From assembly GCA_958295735.1 (NCBI GenBank), contig OY282369.1, positions 2,146,983 to 2,210,982 of the forward strand: 64,000 bases of DNA. The letters run 5' to 3'. Below the pieces are notes generated by a model that was not told the origin of the DNA, did not search any database, and saw only the letters and a program-made list of their open reading frames with translations. Positions within the stretch are counted from its first letter, which is position 1. Each line of letters opens with the position of its first letter. Shown piece after piece: positions 29,438 to 44,400 of the stretch. The translations under genes and the position numbers were made by a program. The stretch comes from an uncultured Candidatus Cenarchaeum sp. Lineage in GTDB: Archaea > Thermoproteota > Nitrososphaeria > Nitrososphaerales > Nitrosopumilaceae.

Positions 29438-32400
29438 ATGCCGCTGACGAAAACTCCCGGGGCTTCCGCATCGTGGCGCCTGATGTTGCTAGCCGCGGTC
29501 GTCGTCGCGGGATGCGGCGCCGCGGCGCCGCACGCGCACGGAGCCAGCACCCCGGTCATCACGGCCGAGGGGTCCAACCCGACCAACGTTTCGCCGATCG
29601 GCTTCAGGGTGACCTTTGATGGGGCCGTCCTAGGATTTGATGCCTCGGACATCGCGCTTTCGGGCACCGCCAATCCGGGCAACGTGACCGGCTTCGAAGA
29701 AGATGTCGAAGACAAAGTGTTCACGTTCAACGTCACGCCGGCGAACGACGGGACAATAGTGGTCAATATCGCCGACGGCGCGGCGACGGACAACGAGGGT
29801 GACCCCACCGGCAATGCGGAGCAGTTCACCATGGTGTACGACACCGTGGCCCCGGCCGCCACCGTCACGTCCGCACAGTCCAGCCCGACCAACGTTTCGC
29901 CGATCGGATTCACGGTGAGCTTCAACGAGACCGTCACCGATTTCGCATCGACGGGCATCGACCTTTCGGGCACCGCCGAGCACGGCGGCGTCGCCGCCCT
30001 CGTGGGCGCCGGCACCACGTACACGTTCGACGTCTCGCCGACGTCCGACGGGACGATAGAGGTGAGCATTCGCGCGGGCGCGGCACAGGACAGGGCCACC
30101 AACCCCAGCCTCGCGTCAGAACCGTTCTCCATAGTATACGACGGCACGGGGCCGACCCCGGCGATCGCCTACGCGCAGTCCGGCGCCGCCAACCTGCAGA
30201 CAATGCCGTTCGCCGTGGAATTCGGCGAGGGCATTGACGCCGCGACCTTTACCGCGGCGGACGTTTCCGCCTCCTCGGGCACGGTGCAGGGCCCGCGCCT
30301 GGCGCCGCAGTACAACACGACCTTCGGCAGCTTGGGTAGTGACCCAGGCGAGTTCGACACCCCGGAAGGGGTGGCAGTCGACGGCTCCGGGAACATATAC
30401 GTGGCCGACTCGAACAACAACCGTGTCCAAATATTCGACTCCGCCAGGAACTACGTAGACAGCATCACCGGCACCGCGGGTCCGAACGGCGTGGCAGTCG
30501 ACGGCTCCACGGGCAACATATACGCGAGCTATGCCAACGGGACCGTCCAGGCGTACGGCCCCGACATGGCCCGCATCGCGGCCCTCCCACACACATTCCA
30601 GACTCCGGGCGCCGTGGCAGTGGACGGCGCGGGAAACATATACGTGTCCGACACGCCCGCCGGACGCGTCGCAATATTCGACTCCGCCCGGACGCACGTC
30701 GCCGACATCACGGCATTCGTTCCGTTTGGCGTGGCGGCAGACGGCGGGGGCAACATATACGTGGGCTATAGCAACGGCACCGTCCAGGCGTACGGCCCCG
30801 ACAGGGCTCACGTCGGCGCCCTCAACGGCACGTTTGACGGTCCGAGAAACATAGCAGTCGACGGCTCGGGTCGCATATACGTGGCAAGCAGCGCCGGCAG
30901 CACCGTCCGAGTGTTTGACTCCGCCCGGACGCACGTCGCCGATCTCCCCGGCGCATTCTCCACCCCGTACGGGGTGGCAGTCGACGGCACTTCGGGCGCG
31001 ATATACGTGGCCAACCAAGACACGCACAGCATCCTGACGTTCGATGCCGCGTACGCGTTCAACGTGACGGGCCCGGCCGCCGGGGACGTGCTCACGGTGA
31101 GCGTGCCGGCCGGCGGCGCGCGGGACGAGGCGGGGAACGACAACCTCGCATCCAACCCCGTGAGCATCGGCATCGACGCGACAGGGCCCACTCCCGCCGT
31201 CGAGGCGGCGCAGCGGGGCCCGACCAACGCCGACACGATAAACTTCCGCGTGAACTTCGGCGAGAACGTCGACGGGTTCGCAGCCTCGGACGTCGGGCTA
31301 ACGGGCACCACCGCAGCCGTGGACGACTTCGCGGCATTCAACGCCACGGCGTACTCGTTCGACGTCTCGCCGACGGCCGACGGGACCATACTGGTCGACG
31401 TCGCCGCGGGCGCCGCAACGGATCTGCTGGGCGCCTCCAGCCTCGCGGCGGAGCAGTTCTCGATAAGGTACGATGGCACGGGGCCGACCCCGACGTTCGC
31501 CACGACGGCGACCGGCCCCGCCAGCCTGAGCACGGTGCCGTTCACGCTGGAATTCAGCAAGGGCATAGACGCCTCCACCTTCAACGCATCCGACATCGAC
31601 GTCACATCGGGGACGGTGGAGAACCTGCTCGTAATCCCGAAATTCGACGCGACCATCGGCGGCGACGGCCCACTCTACGGCAGCGGCACGGGCCCCGGCG
31701 AGTTCGCCAATCCGGGCGGCGCGGCGGTCGACGGATCCGGGAACATCTACGTGGCCGACACTGGAAACAACCGCGTCCAAATATTCGGCCCCGACAGGAT
31801 GTACGTGGACAGCCTCCCCGGCACGGCCGCAATCCCGAACGGCGCGGCGGTCGACGGCTCCGGCAACGTGTACGTGACAAACGGCGGCAACGGCACCGTC
31901 CAGGTATTCGGCCCCGGCAGGATGCACGCCGCCAGCCTCCTCGGCAGCACGCTGTACTTTCCGAACGGCGTGGCGGTCGACGGCTCCGGGAACGTGTACG
32001 TGGCCGACACGGGCAGCAACACCGTCAAGATATTCAACTCCACCACCAGGGCCTACGTGGCGGACCTCCCCGGCCCGTTCAGCGAACCGTCCGGCGTGGC
32101 GGTCGGCGGCTCCGGCAACGTGTACGTGACTAACACGTTAAACAACACCGTCCAAGTGTTCGACTCCGGCAGGAATTACGTCGAAGAACTCCCCGGCCCG
32201 TTCAACGACCCGCTGGGAGTGGCCGTCGATGCCGCGGGCAGCGTGTACGTGACTAACATAGGCAACGACACCGTCCAAGTATTCGGCCCCGACGGGGAAT
32301 ACGTCGCGGATCTCCGCCACTCGTTCACCGATCCGGTCGGCGTGGCAGTCGACGGCGCGGGCCGCGCGTACGTGGTCGACAAGAACAGCCACCGCGTCCA

Positions 32401-35400
32401 CGCGTTTGTTCCCGCGTACCGGTTCGACGTGGCAAATCCAGCCGACGAGCAGGTGCTCAACGTAAGCATGCAGGCGGGCCGCGTGCGGGACACCGCCGGA
32501 AACGGCAACGTGGAATCCAACACCGCGAGCATTGCAATAGACAGGACGGGGCCGACCCCGATCATCTCGGCCGCGCAGTCCAGCCCGACCGACGCCTCGC
32601 CGATCGGATTCGAGGTGGACTTCCGCGAGCCGGTCTACGGGTTCGAGGTAGGGGACATTGTGCTCTCGGGCAACGCCACACACGGCGGCGTGGACGGCCC
32701 CGTCGTGCTCAACGCCACGGCGTACTCGTTCGACGTCTCGCCGACGGCCGACGGGACCATACTGGTCGACATTCCAGAGGGCACCGTGGAGGACAGGGCG
32801 GGCAACGACAACGCGGCGGCGGAACGGTTCTCCATAGAGTACGACGGCTCGGCCCCGATCCCCGTAATCACGGCCGCGCTGCCCAGCCCGACCGGCGAAT
32901 CGCCGATCTCCTTCACGGTCACCTTCAGCGATCCGGTAGGCGGGTTCGAGGCCGCGGACGTCGCGCTCTCGGGCACCGCCGGCCAGGGCTCCGTGGCCAA
33001 CTTTGCAAACGCCAGCGCCACGACGTACACGTTCGACGTAGTACCCTCCGCGGACGGGACCGTGCGGGTCGACGTCCCGGCCGGCGCGGCGCGGGACGCC
33101 CTGGACCGCCCCAGCGCAAAGGCGGCCAGGTTCTGGATAACGTACGACGGCGCATCGCCGACCCCGACGATCGCCGCGGCGGCGGCGCCGGGCCCCGCCA
33201 ACCAGGACGCGGTGCCGTTCACCGTCAAGTTCGACGAGGACGTGGGCGCCTCCGCCGTCGATGCATCCGACATTAGCGCCTCTTCCGGGACGGTGCAGGA
33301 CCCGCGCTTGGCGCCGCAGCACGTCGCGACCTTCGGCGGCCTCGGCGGCAGCTTGCCATTGAGGAACAACACCCAATTCAACAACCCGAGCGGCGTGGCG
33401 GTGGACGGCTCCGGCAACATATACGTGGCCGACACGAACAACGACCGCGTCCAGGTATTCGACTCCGGCATGAACTACGTCGACACCCTCCCCGGCCTGA
33501 TCAAGTCTCCGCGCGGCGTGGCGCTGGACGATTCCGGCAACATATACGTGTCCGACCCGGAAAACGACGTCGTCCACGCGTTCGACTTGGGCAGGAACGC
33601 CCTGCCCGCAATCAACAGCCCGACGTTTGCCGGACCGGACAGCGTGGCGGTCGACGGCGCGGGCAGCGTGTACGTGCTGGACGTGGCCCACGAACGCGTC
33701 AAGATCTTCGACTCCGAGAAGGCGCACGTCGCCAACCTCACCGGGCAGCCCGGCAGCCGGTTCTCGCTCCCGGGCGGCGTGGCGGTCGACGATTCCGGCA
33801 ACATATACGTGGCCGACACGGGCAACGACCGCGTCCAAGTGTTCGACTCCGCCCTGGACCACGTGGCCGATCTCCCGGGCCCGTTCAACAAGCCGAGAGG
33901 CGTGGCGGTCGACGGTTCAGGCAACGTGTACGTGGCAAACACGGGCAACAACACCGTCCACGTATTCGACTCCGCCCTGGTCCACGCGGCCGATATCCCC
34001 GGCCCGTTCAACAGCCCGCGCGGCGTGGCGGCCGACGGCGCGGGCCGGATATACGTGGCCGACTCGGGAAACCACAGCATCCAAGTGTACGACGCCGCGC
34101 ACGCGTTCGACGTGACGGGCCCGGCCGGCGGGGACGTGCTCACGGTAACCATGCCGGCAGGCAGCGTGCTGGACGCGGCCGGAAACGGCAACGCGGAATC
34201 AAACACGGCAAGCATCTACATAAGGGGGCCGATCCCGACCGTCGCGTCCCCGCAGGGCCTCCACACCAACGCCCCGACGATCGACTTCACGGTGACCTTT
34301 GACGAGCCCGTCACCGAGTTCGCGGCCAACAACATCACGCTCTCGGGCGACGCCGATCCGGGCCCCGTGACCGACTTTGACGGCAGCGGCGCCGCGTACG
34401 AGTTCTCCACAATGCCGGCGGTGGACGGCATAGTGACCGTCCGCGTCGCCCCGAACGCGGCGCGGGATGCGCTGGGCAACCCCAGCATCGCGTCGGAGCG
34501 GTTCTCGATAAGGTACGACGGCACGGGGCCGACCCCGGTGATCGCCTCGACGGAGACGGGCTACACCAGACTGCTGACCGTCCCGTTCACCGCGCGGTTC
34601 GGCGAGACCGTGAACGGCACGACCTTCGACGCGTCGGACGTCGACGCCTCCTCGGGCACGGTGCAGGACCTGCGCATAATGCTGCAGCACGCGGCAAACT
34701 TCGGCAGAAACGGCCAGGGGAACGGCGAGTTCTTCTGGCCGCACGCCGTGGCGGCAGACGGCCTCACGGGCTACATCTACGTGGCCGACTGGGGCAACAA
34801 CCGCGTCCAGGTCTTCGATTCCTCCAGAAACCACGTGGCCACCTTCGGCGGCAGCGGCCAGGCCCCCGGCCAATTCAACCAGCCAGTCGGCATAGCGGTC
34901 GACGGCTCCTCGGGAACCATATACGTGGCCGACACGAACAACAACCGCGTCCAAGTCTTCAACTCGAGCAGGGCCCACGTCGCTGATCTGCCCGGCCCGT
35001 TCAATAACCCGCGCGGCATGGCAGTCGATGCCTCGGGCAACGTGTACGTGGCCGACACCAACAACCACCGCATCCGGGTATTCGACTCCGACAGGAACCC
35101 CGTGGCGAACTTCGGCGACCGGGGCACGAGCAACGGCCAGCTTAGTTCGCCGTCCGACGTGGCGGTCGACGCCTCCGCGGGAATGATATACGTGGCCGAC
35201 ACGAGCAACAGCCGCATCCAGGTCTTCGACTCCGCCACCAGGTCCCACGCCGCCTACCTCCCGGGCCCGTTCGAATTCCCGTCCGGCGTGGCCGTCGATG
35301 CCTCGGGCAACGTGTACGTGTCCGACACCAACGACCACCGCATCCGGGTGTTCGATTCGGGGATGAATTCAACTGCCAACATCACCAGCTCATTCAACCG

Positions 35401-38400
35401 CCCGTACGGCATAGCGGTCGACGACTCTTCGGGCAAGGTATACGTGGCCGACAGGAACCCCAGCCGCATCCAGGTGTTCGATGCCGTGCACGCGTTCAAC
35501 GTGGGAAACTTGGCAGACGGAGACGTGCTCGAAGTGAGCGTGCCGGCCGGCCGCGTGCTGGATCTGGTGGGAAACGAGAACGAGGCATCCAACGCGGCAA
35601 GCATCGTCATAGACAGAAAGGCCCCGGTTCCGGCAGTCACTGCCGCGCAGTCCAGCCCGACGAACGCCCCCACGATCGTGTTCACGGTGAACTTTACCAA
35701 GCCCGTCAACGGGTTCGCGGTAGGGGACGTCACGATCTCGGGCATCGCCTCCGGCATCGTTGAGGGCAGCTTCGTTGTCGTCAACGCCACGACGTACACC
35801 TTCGACGTCTCGCCGGCATCCGACGGGACGATAGCGGTGAGCATTCCCGAGGGCGCGGCGCGGGATCCGCTGGGCAACCCCAGCATCGCGTCGGAGCGGT
35901 TCTCGATAAGGTACGACGGCACGGGGCCGACCCCCGCGATCAACTTGACGGCGGCCGGCGCCACCAACCCGCGGGAGGTGCCGTTCGCCGTGGAATTCGG
36001 CGAGGCCGTAAACGGAACGACCTTCGCCGCGGCGGACGTTTCCGCCTCCTCGGGCACGGTGCAGGGCCTGCGCCTGATGCCGCAGTTCAACGCCACGTTC
36101 GGCAGCCACGGCAACAGCGACGGCCAGTTCGACGGGCCCAGGGGCGCGGCGGTCGACGGCGAGGGCCGCATTTACGTGGCCGACACGAACAACAACCGCG
36201 TCCAGATATTCGATCCCGCCCTGGGCCACGTCGACACCATCGGCGGCCCCGGCAGCGGCGACGGCGAATTCATGAATCCTGGCGCCGTGGCGGTCAATGC
36301 CTCCTCCGGCGCGATATACGTGGCCGACACGGGCAACCACCGCGTCCAGGTATTCGATCGCGCGGGGGCTTACGTGGAGGACGTCCCCGGCCACTTCTCC
36401 AACCCGTCCGGCGTCGCGGTCGACGGCACCACGGGCTACGTGTACGTGGCAGACAGGAACAACAACGTGGTCCAGGTGTTCGACTCCGACCGGGCCAACG
36501 TCGCCAACATCACCTCGCTGCTGAACCCGTACGGCGTCGCGGTCGACGGCCCCGCGGGCCGCCTGTACGTGGCAAACACGGCCAACCACGCCGTCCACGT
36601 CTTCGACACCGCCACCAGGGCCCGCGTCGCAGACCTCAACGCCACGTTCGTGCAGCCGACCGCCGTGGCAGTCGACGGCGCCACGGGCGCCGTATACGTG
36701 GCAAGCGCGGGCAGCGGCGCCGTCCTGATCTTCAACTCCACCACCTCGGACCGCATTGCCGGCCTCCCCGGCCAGTTTGACCGGCCGTTCGGCATCGCGG
36801 CCGGCGGCCCCGCGGGCCGCATATACGTGGCCGACCACGGCAACGACACCGTCCGGATATTCGACACCGCGTACGCGTTCAACGTGACGGGCCCGGCCGG
36901 CTGGGACGTGCTCACGGTAACCATGCCGGCGGGCAGCGTGCGGGACGCGGCCGGAAACGGCAACGCGGAATCAAACACGGCAAGCATCTTCATAGTGGGA
37001 GGGCCGACCCCGATCGTCAGCGCCGACCAGGACAGCCCGACCAACGCCTCCACGATCGGCTTTACTGTGGACTTTGGAGAGCCGGTCGACGGCTTCGCGG
37101 CCGCTAGCGTCACGCTCTCGGGCACCGCCATGCCCGGCGGCGTTGACAACTTTACAACTGCCGACAACACGACGTACACGTTCGACGTCGCGCCCTCGGC
37201 GGACGGGACCGTGCGGGTCGACGTCCCGGCCGGCGCGGCGCGGGACGCCCTGGACCGCCCCAGCCTCGAGGCGGCCAGGTTCTGGATAACGCGCGACAGC
37301 GCATCGCCGACCCCGACCATCGCCGCGGCGCAGCCCAGTTCCGTCAGCCTGGTGCAGTTCGCCGTCAGGTTCGACGAGGCCGTGAACGGGACGACCCTCG
37401 CCGCCGAGGACATCGACGCCTCTTCCGGGACGGTGCAGGGCACGCGCATATCGCCGCAGCGCGACTCGACTTTCGGCCGCATCAGCGGGACCTCCAGCTT
37501 GTTCAACAGCCCGTACGGCATCGCGGTCGACGATTCCGGCAACATATACGTGGCCGACACGGGCAACGCCCGCGTCCGCGTATTCGACTCCGGCAGGAAC
37601 CTCGTGGCCAACATCTCGAGCCAGATCCGCGAGCCGCTTGACGTGGCCGTCGACGACTTTTCGGGCCGCGTATACGTGACCGACCCTCCCAACGACGCCG
37701 TCCGCGTATTCGACTCCGACGGAACCTACGTCGCGGACCTCCCCGGCCCGTTTGACAGCCCGTACGGCGTGGCGGTCGACGGCGCGGGCAACGTGTACGT
37801 GTCGAACTTTTTCAACGGCACCGTCCAGGTATTCGACTCCGACCGAAACTACGTCGCGGACCTCCCCGGCCCGTTCGACAGGCCGTACCTGGTGGCGGCC
37901 GGCAGCACGGGGAGCATATACGTGGCAGACACGGGGAACAACACCGTCCAGATCTTCGACTCGGCCACCAGGGACCACGTGGCAGATCTCCCCGGCCCGT
38001 CCAGCAACCCGGCCGCCGTGGCGGAAGACGGCTCGGGCAACGTGTACGTGTCGAACTTTGGCAACGGCACCGTCCAGGTATTCGACTCCGCCAGGAACCA
38101 CGTGGCCGCCCTCCCCGGCCCGTTCGGCGAGCCGGCCGGCATCGCGGTCGACGGCTCGGGCACGGTATACGTAGTCGACCGGGCCAGCAGCGGCGACGAG
38201 CTCGGCGAACGCGTCCGGACGTTCAGCATCGCGTACGAGTTCGGCGTGGAGAGCCCGAGCAGCGGGCAGGTGCTTGACGTAAGACTGCCGGCAGGCGGCG
38301 TGCGGGACGCGGCCGGAAACGGCAACGCGGAATCAAACACGGTAAGCATCGGCATAGACGGCACGGGCCCCACCCCGATCATCACGTCCGCGCAGCCCGG

Positions 38401-41400
38401 CCCGACCGACGAGTCTCCGATCAGATTCACGGTAAACTTTGGAGAGTCGGTCGACGGCTTCGCGGCCGCGAACGTCACGCTCTCGGGCACCGCCACCCAC
38501 GGCGGCGTGGCCGACTTTGGGCCCGTCAACGCCACGGCATACGCCTTCAGCGTCGCCCCGGCATCCGACGGTACGATACTGGTCGACATTCCGGAAGGCG
38601 CGGCGCGGGATCTGCTGGGCAACAGCAGCCTCGCGGCGGCGCAGTTCTCCATACGATACACAGGTGCCGCCCCGGTCCCGACAATCACGTCCGCCGCGGG
38701 GCCGGGCCCGACCAGCGACTCGCCGATCGGGTTCACGGTCACCTTCAGCAAGGACGTCACCGGGTTCGACGCGAGCGGCATCGCGCTCTCGGGCACGGCG
38801 GGCACCGGCGCCGCCGTCGACAACTTCGTCAACGCCAGCGCCAGGACGTACACGTTCGACGTCGAGCCGACATCCGCAGGCACCGTGCTGGTCGACGTTC
38901 CGGAAGGCGCGGCCTCGGATTCGAACGGCAAGGGCAACGAGGCGGCGGAGCAGTTCTCCATACGATACACCGGCGCGGTCCCGGTCCCGACAATCACGTC
39001 CGACGCGGGCCCGGGCCCGACCAGCGACTCGCCGATCGGGTTCACGGTCACCTTCAGCGAGAACGTCACCGGGTTCAACGCGAGCGGCATCGAGATCTCG
39101 GGCCCGGCGGGCGCCGGCGCCTCCGTCGACAACTTCGTCAACGCCAGCGCCAGGACGTACACGTTCGACGTCGAGCCGACATCCGCAGGCACCGTGCTAG
39201 TCGACGTTCCGGAAGGCGCGGCCGCGGATTCGGACGGCAACGGCAACGAGGCGGCGGAGCAGTTCTCCATACGATACACCGGCGCGGTCCCGGTCCCGAC
39301 AATCACGTCCGACGCGGGGCCGGGCCCGACCAGCGACTCGCCGATCGGGTTCACGGTCACATTCAGCGAGAACGTCACCGGGTTCAACGAGACAGGCATC
39401 GAGATCTCGGGCCCGGCGGGCGCCGGCGCCTCCGTCGGCAACTTCGTCAACGCCAGCGCCAGGACGTACACGTTCGACGTCGAGCCTACATCCGCAGGCA
39501 CCGTGCTGGTCGACGTTCCGGAAGGCGCGGCCGCGGATTCGGACGGCAACGGCAACGAGGCGGCGGAGCAGTTCTCCATACGATACGCCGGCGCGGTCCC
39601 GGTCCCGACGATCACGTCCGGCGCGGGGCCGGGCCCGGCCACCGAGTCGCCGATCGGGTTCACGGTCACCTTCAGCGAGGACGTCACCGGGTTCAACGCG
39701 AGCGGCATCGAGATCTCGGGCCCGGCGGGCGCCGGCGCCTCCGTCGACAACTTCGTCAACGCCAGCGCCAGGACGTACACGTTCGACGTCGCACCCTTGA
39801 CCGTGGGCACCGTGCTGGTCGACGTTCCGGAAGGCGCGGCCGCGGATTCGGACGGCAACGGCAACGAGGCGGCGGAGCAGTTCTCCATACGATACACCGC
39901 CGCCCCGGTCCCGACGATCACGTCAGACGCGGGGCCGGGCCCGGCCACCGAGTCGCCGATCGGGTTCACGGTCACCTTCAGCAAGGACGTCACCGGGTTC
40001 AACGAGACAGGCATCGAGATCTCGGGCCCGGCGGGCGCCGGCGCCTCCGTCGACAACTTCGTCAACGCCAGCGCCAGGACGTACACGTTCGACGTCGAGC
40101 CGACATCCGCAGGCACCGTGCTGGTCGACGTTCCGGAAGGCGCGGCCGCGGATTCGGACGGCAACGGCAACGAGGCGGCGGAGCAGTTCTCCATACGATA
40201 CGCCGGCGCGGTCCCGGTCCCGACAATCACGTCCGACGCGGGCCCGGGCCCGGCCACCGAGTCGCCGATCGGGTTCACGGTCACCTTCAGCGAGAACGTC
40301 ACCGGGTTCAACGAGACAGGCATCGAGATCTCGGGCCCGGCGGGCGCCGGCGCCTCCGTCGACAACTTCGTCAACGCCAGCGCCAGGACGTACACGTTCG
40401 ACGTCGCACCCTTGACCGTGGGCACCGTGCTGGTCGACGTTCCGGAAGGCGCGGCCTCGGATTCGGACGGCAACGGCAACGAGGCGGCGGAGCAGTTCTC
40501 CATACGATACGCCGGCGCGCTCCCGGTCCCGACGATCACGTCCGGCGCGGGCCCGGGCCCGGCCACCGAGTCGCCGATCGGGTTCACGGTCACCTTCAGC
40601 GAGGACGTCACCGGGTTCAACGCGAGCGGCATCGAGATCTCGGGCCCGGCGGGCGCCGGCGCCTCCGTCGACAACTTCGTCAACGCCAGCGCCAGGACGT
40701 ACACGTTCGACGTCGCACCCTTGACCGTGGGCACCGTGCTGGTCGACGTTCCGGAAGGCGCGGCCTCGGATTCGGACGGCAACGGCAACGAGGCGGCGGA
40801 GCAGTTCTCCATACGATACGCCGGCGCGCTCCCGGTCCCGACGATCACGTCCGACGCGGGGCAGGGCCCGGCCACCGAGTCGCCGATCGGGTTCACGGTC
40901 ACCTTCAGCGAGAACGTCACCGGGTTCAACGCGAGCGGCATCGAGATCTCGGGCCCGGCGGGCGCCGGCGCCTCCGTCGACAACTTCGTCAACGCCAGCG
41001 CCAGGACGTACACGTTCGACGTCGAGCCGACATCCGCAGGCACCGTGCTAGTCGACGTTCCGGAAGGCGCGGCCTCGGATTCGGACGGCAACGGCAACGA
41101 GGCGGCGGAGCAGTTCTCCATACGATACACCGCCGCCCCGGTCCCGACGATCACGTCCGACGCGGGGCCGGGCCCGACCAGCGACTCGCCGATCGGGTTC
41201 ACGGTCACATTCAGCGAGAACGTCACCGGGTTCAACGCGAGCGGCATCGAGATCTCGGGCCCGGCGGGCGCCGGCGCCTCCGTCGGCAACTTCGTCAACG
41301 CCAGCGCCAGGACGTACACGTTCGACGTCGAGCCTACATCCGCAGGCACCGTGCTGGTCGACGTTCCGGAAGGCGCGGCCGCGGATTCGGACGGCAACGG

Positions 41401-44400
41401 CAACGAGGCGGCGGAGCAGTTCTCCATACGATACGCCGGCGCGCTCCCGGTCCCGACGATCACGTCCGGCGCGGGGCCGGGCCCGACCAGCGCCTCGCCG
41501 ATCGGGTTCACGGTCACTTTCAGCGAGGACGTCACCGGGTTCAACGAGACAGGCATCGAGATCTCGGGCACGGCGGGCGCCGGCGCCTCCGTCGGCAACT
41601 TCGTCAACGCCAGCGCCAGGACGTACACCTTTGGCGTCTCGCCCACGACCGACGGAACCGTGCGTATCGACATTCCCGCGGGTGTGGCGCGGGACGCGGA
41701 CGACAACGGCAACGAGGCGGCGGCCGGGCTTTCCGTCGTACTTGACACCGCGGGGCCGGCCGCGGCGGTCGCCCCGGCGCGGGCGGACCCGACCAGCCTG
41801 GCGGCCGTGCCGTTCGCCGTGAAGTTCAGCGAGGGCGTGAACGCCTCGGCCCTCGACGAGTCGGACATCGCCGCCTCGTCCGGCACGGTGCAGGACCTGC
41901 GCATGGTGCTGCGCTACAGCCACACGATCGGCGAGGAAAACTCGCCAAGCGCGGAACCCGGCAAATTCAACCGCCCGTTCGGCCTGGCAGTCGACGGCTC
42001 GGGCTACCTGTACGTCACCGAGAGGGCCGGCAAGCGCATCCAGGTCTTCGACCCCGCGGGGAACTCCGTCACGACATTCGGCGGCCTCGCCGCGGACCCC
42101 GACAACCCGGAGCCCGGCCAATTCCGCAACATATACGGCATCGCGGTCGATGCCTCCTCGGGCAGGATATACGTGGCCGACTCGGTCGGCAACCGCGTCC
42201 TCGCGTACGACCACAACCGGGATTACCTCGCCGATCTCCCCGGCGCGCCCGAAAGGCCGGTCGCCTTGGCGGTAAACGCCACGGGCCACGTGTACGTGTC
42301 CAACGCCGGCAACGACACCGTCCAGATCTTCGACTCCTCCTGGAACTGGGCCGCCGCCCTCCCCGGCACGTTCAACGAACCGCGCGGCGTGGCGTTCGGC
42401 GGCCCCGCTGGCCTCGCGTACGTGGCCGACAGGAACGACAACACCGTCCGCATCTTCGACCCGGCCGGGATGCCCGCCGGGAACTTTGGCACCAACGGCA
42501 GCGGCGCCGGCCAGTTCGTCCGCCCGGCCGGCGTGGCGGTCGACGACCTCGCCGGCAGGATATACGTGACCGAGAGGGGAAACCAGCGCGTGCAGGTGTT
42601 CGACTCCGGCAGGAACCACGTCTCATACCTCTCCGGCTTCCCCAACGCGCTGGATAACCCGCGCGGCGTCGCAGCCGACGCCCCCGCGGGCCGCGTGTAC
42701 GTGGCGGACTCGGAGCACCACCGCGTCCTTGTGTTCGATGCCGCGTACGAGTTCAGCGTGGCCGATCCGGCCGACAACCAGACGCTCACGGTGAGCGTGC
42801 CGGCCGGCGGCGTGCAAGACGCTGCGGGGAACGACAACCTCGAGTCCAACACCGTGAGAATCGCCATAGGCAGTCCCCCCGACCCGACGCCCGCCGTCAG
42901 CACCGAGCACCCGAGCCCGACAGGCGCGGAGACGATCGCCTTCCGGCTTGCCTTCGACAGGCCCGCGGACCTCGCTACCTTCGACGCATCCGACATCAGC
43001 GTCTCCTCGGGAACGGTGCAGAACCTGCACTCGCTGATGCGGAACGACGGGAACATCACCCACGACGACTTTGACGACCCGGGCGACGTGGCCGTGAACG
43101 CCTCCGGCTACATATACGTGGCCAACACGAAGAACAACACCGTCGCCATCTTCGACCCCGACAGGCAGTTCATCGGCATATTCCCCGGCGATTTCAACCA
43201 GCCCGGCGGCGTGACGATCGACGGCTCGGGCAGCGTCTACGTGGCCGACACGTACAACAACCGCATCAAGATCTTCGACTCCGCGCTGCGCCTTACCGAC
43301 ACCATCGTGAAGGATTTCAACCGCCCGTTCAGCGTGGCGGTCGACGACGCGTCCGGCAGGATATACGTGGCCGACACGTTCGCCGACCGCGTCCAGGTCT
43401 TCCACGCCAACTGGACCCGCATCTCCTACGTGACCGGCTTTAACGATCCGTACGACGTGGCGGTCGACGGCTCGGGCAACCTGCACGTGGCCGTCGCGCT
43501 GGAGGACCGCGTCCGGATCTTCAACTCCACGCTGGACTCCATCCACACCATCCCCGACCTCAGCCGGCCGCGCGGCGTGGCGGTGGACTCCTTGGGCACC
43601 ATGTACGTGGCCAACACGGCCTACCACCAGATCCGCATATACGACACGGCCCGGGACCAAGTCGCCTCCATCGAGAACTCGTTCAGGGATCCGTACGACG
43701 TGGCGATCGACGGCCCGAGGAGCACCGTATACGTGGCAGACAGGAACAATGACCGCATCCAGGTGTTCAACATGACGTTCGCCTTCGAGGTGGCGGATCC
43801 GGACGACAACCAGACGCTCACGGTAAGCCTGCCGGCCGGCCGCGCGCGGGACGCGGCGGGGAACGACAACACGGAATCCAACACGGTGAGCATCGAAATA
43901 GACAGGATCCGGCCGCTCCCGACCGTCGTGCTGTCCGGCACGGCCGACGCCGCGACGATCAACTTCACGGTCACCTTCAGCGAGAACGTCACCGGGTTCG
44001 ACGCGACCGGCATCGAGCTCTCGGTCTCGGCGAACCCCCACGGAGTGGCCAACTTCGCACCCGTCAACCCCACCACGTACACCTTCGATGCCTCGCCCGC
44101 GGAAAACGGAACCGTAACAGTCGGCATACGGGAAAACGCGGCGGAGGACGATGCCGGCAACGGCAACGAGGCGGCGCAGTTCTCGGTAAATTACACCGGC
44201 GCATCCCCCTTCCCGGTCCCGACGATCACGTCCGACGCGGGGCCGGGCCCGACCAGCGAGTCGCCGATCGGGTTCACGGTGAACTTTACCAGGCCCGTCA
44301 CCGGGTTCGAGGCCGGGGACGTCGTGCTCTCGGGCGCCGCCACCGGCATCGACGAGGGCAGCTTTGCGACCGCCGACAACAAGACGTACACCTTCGCCGT

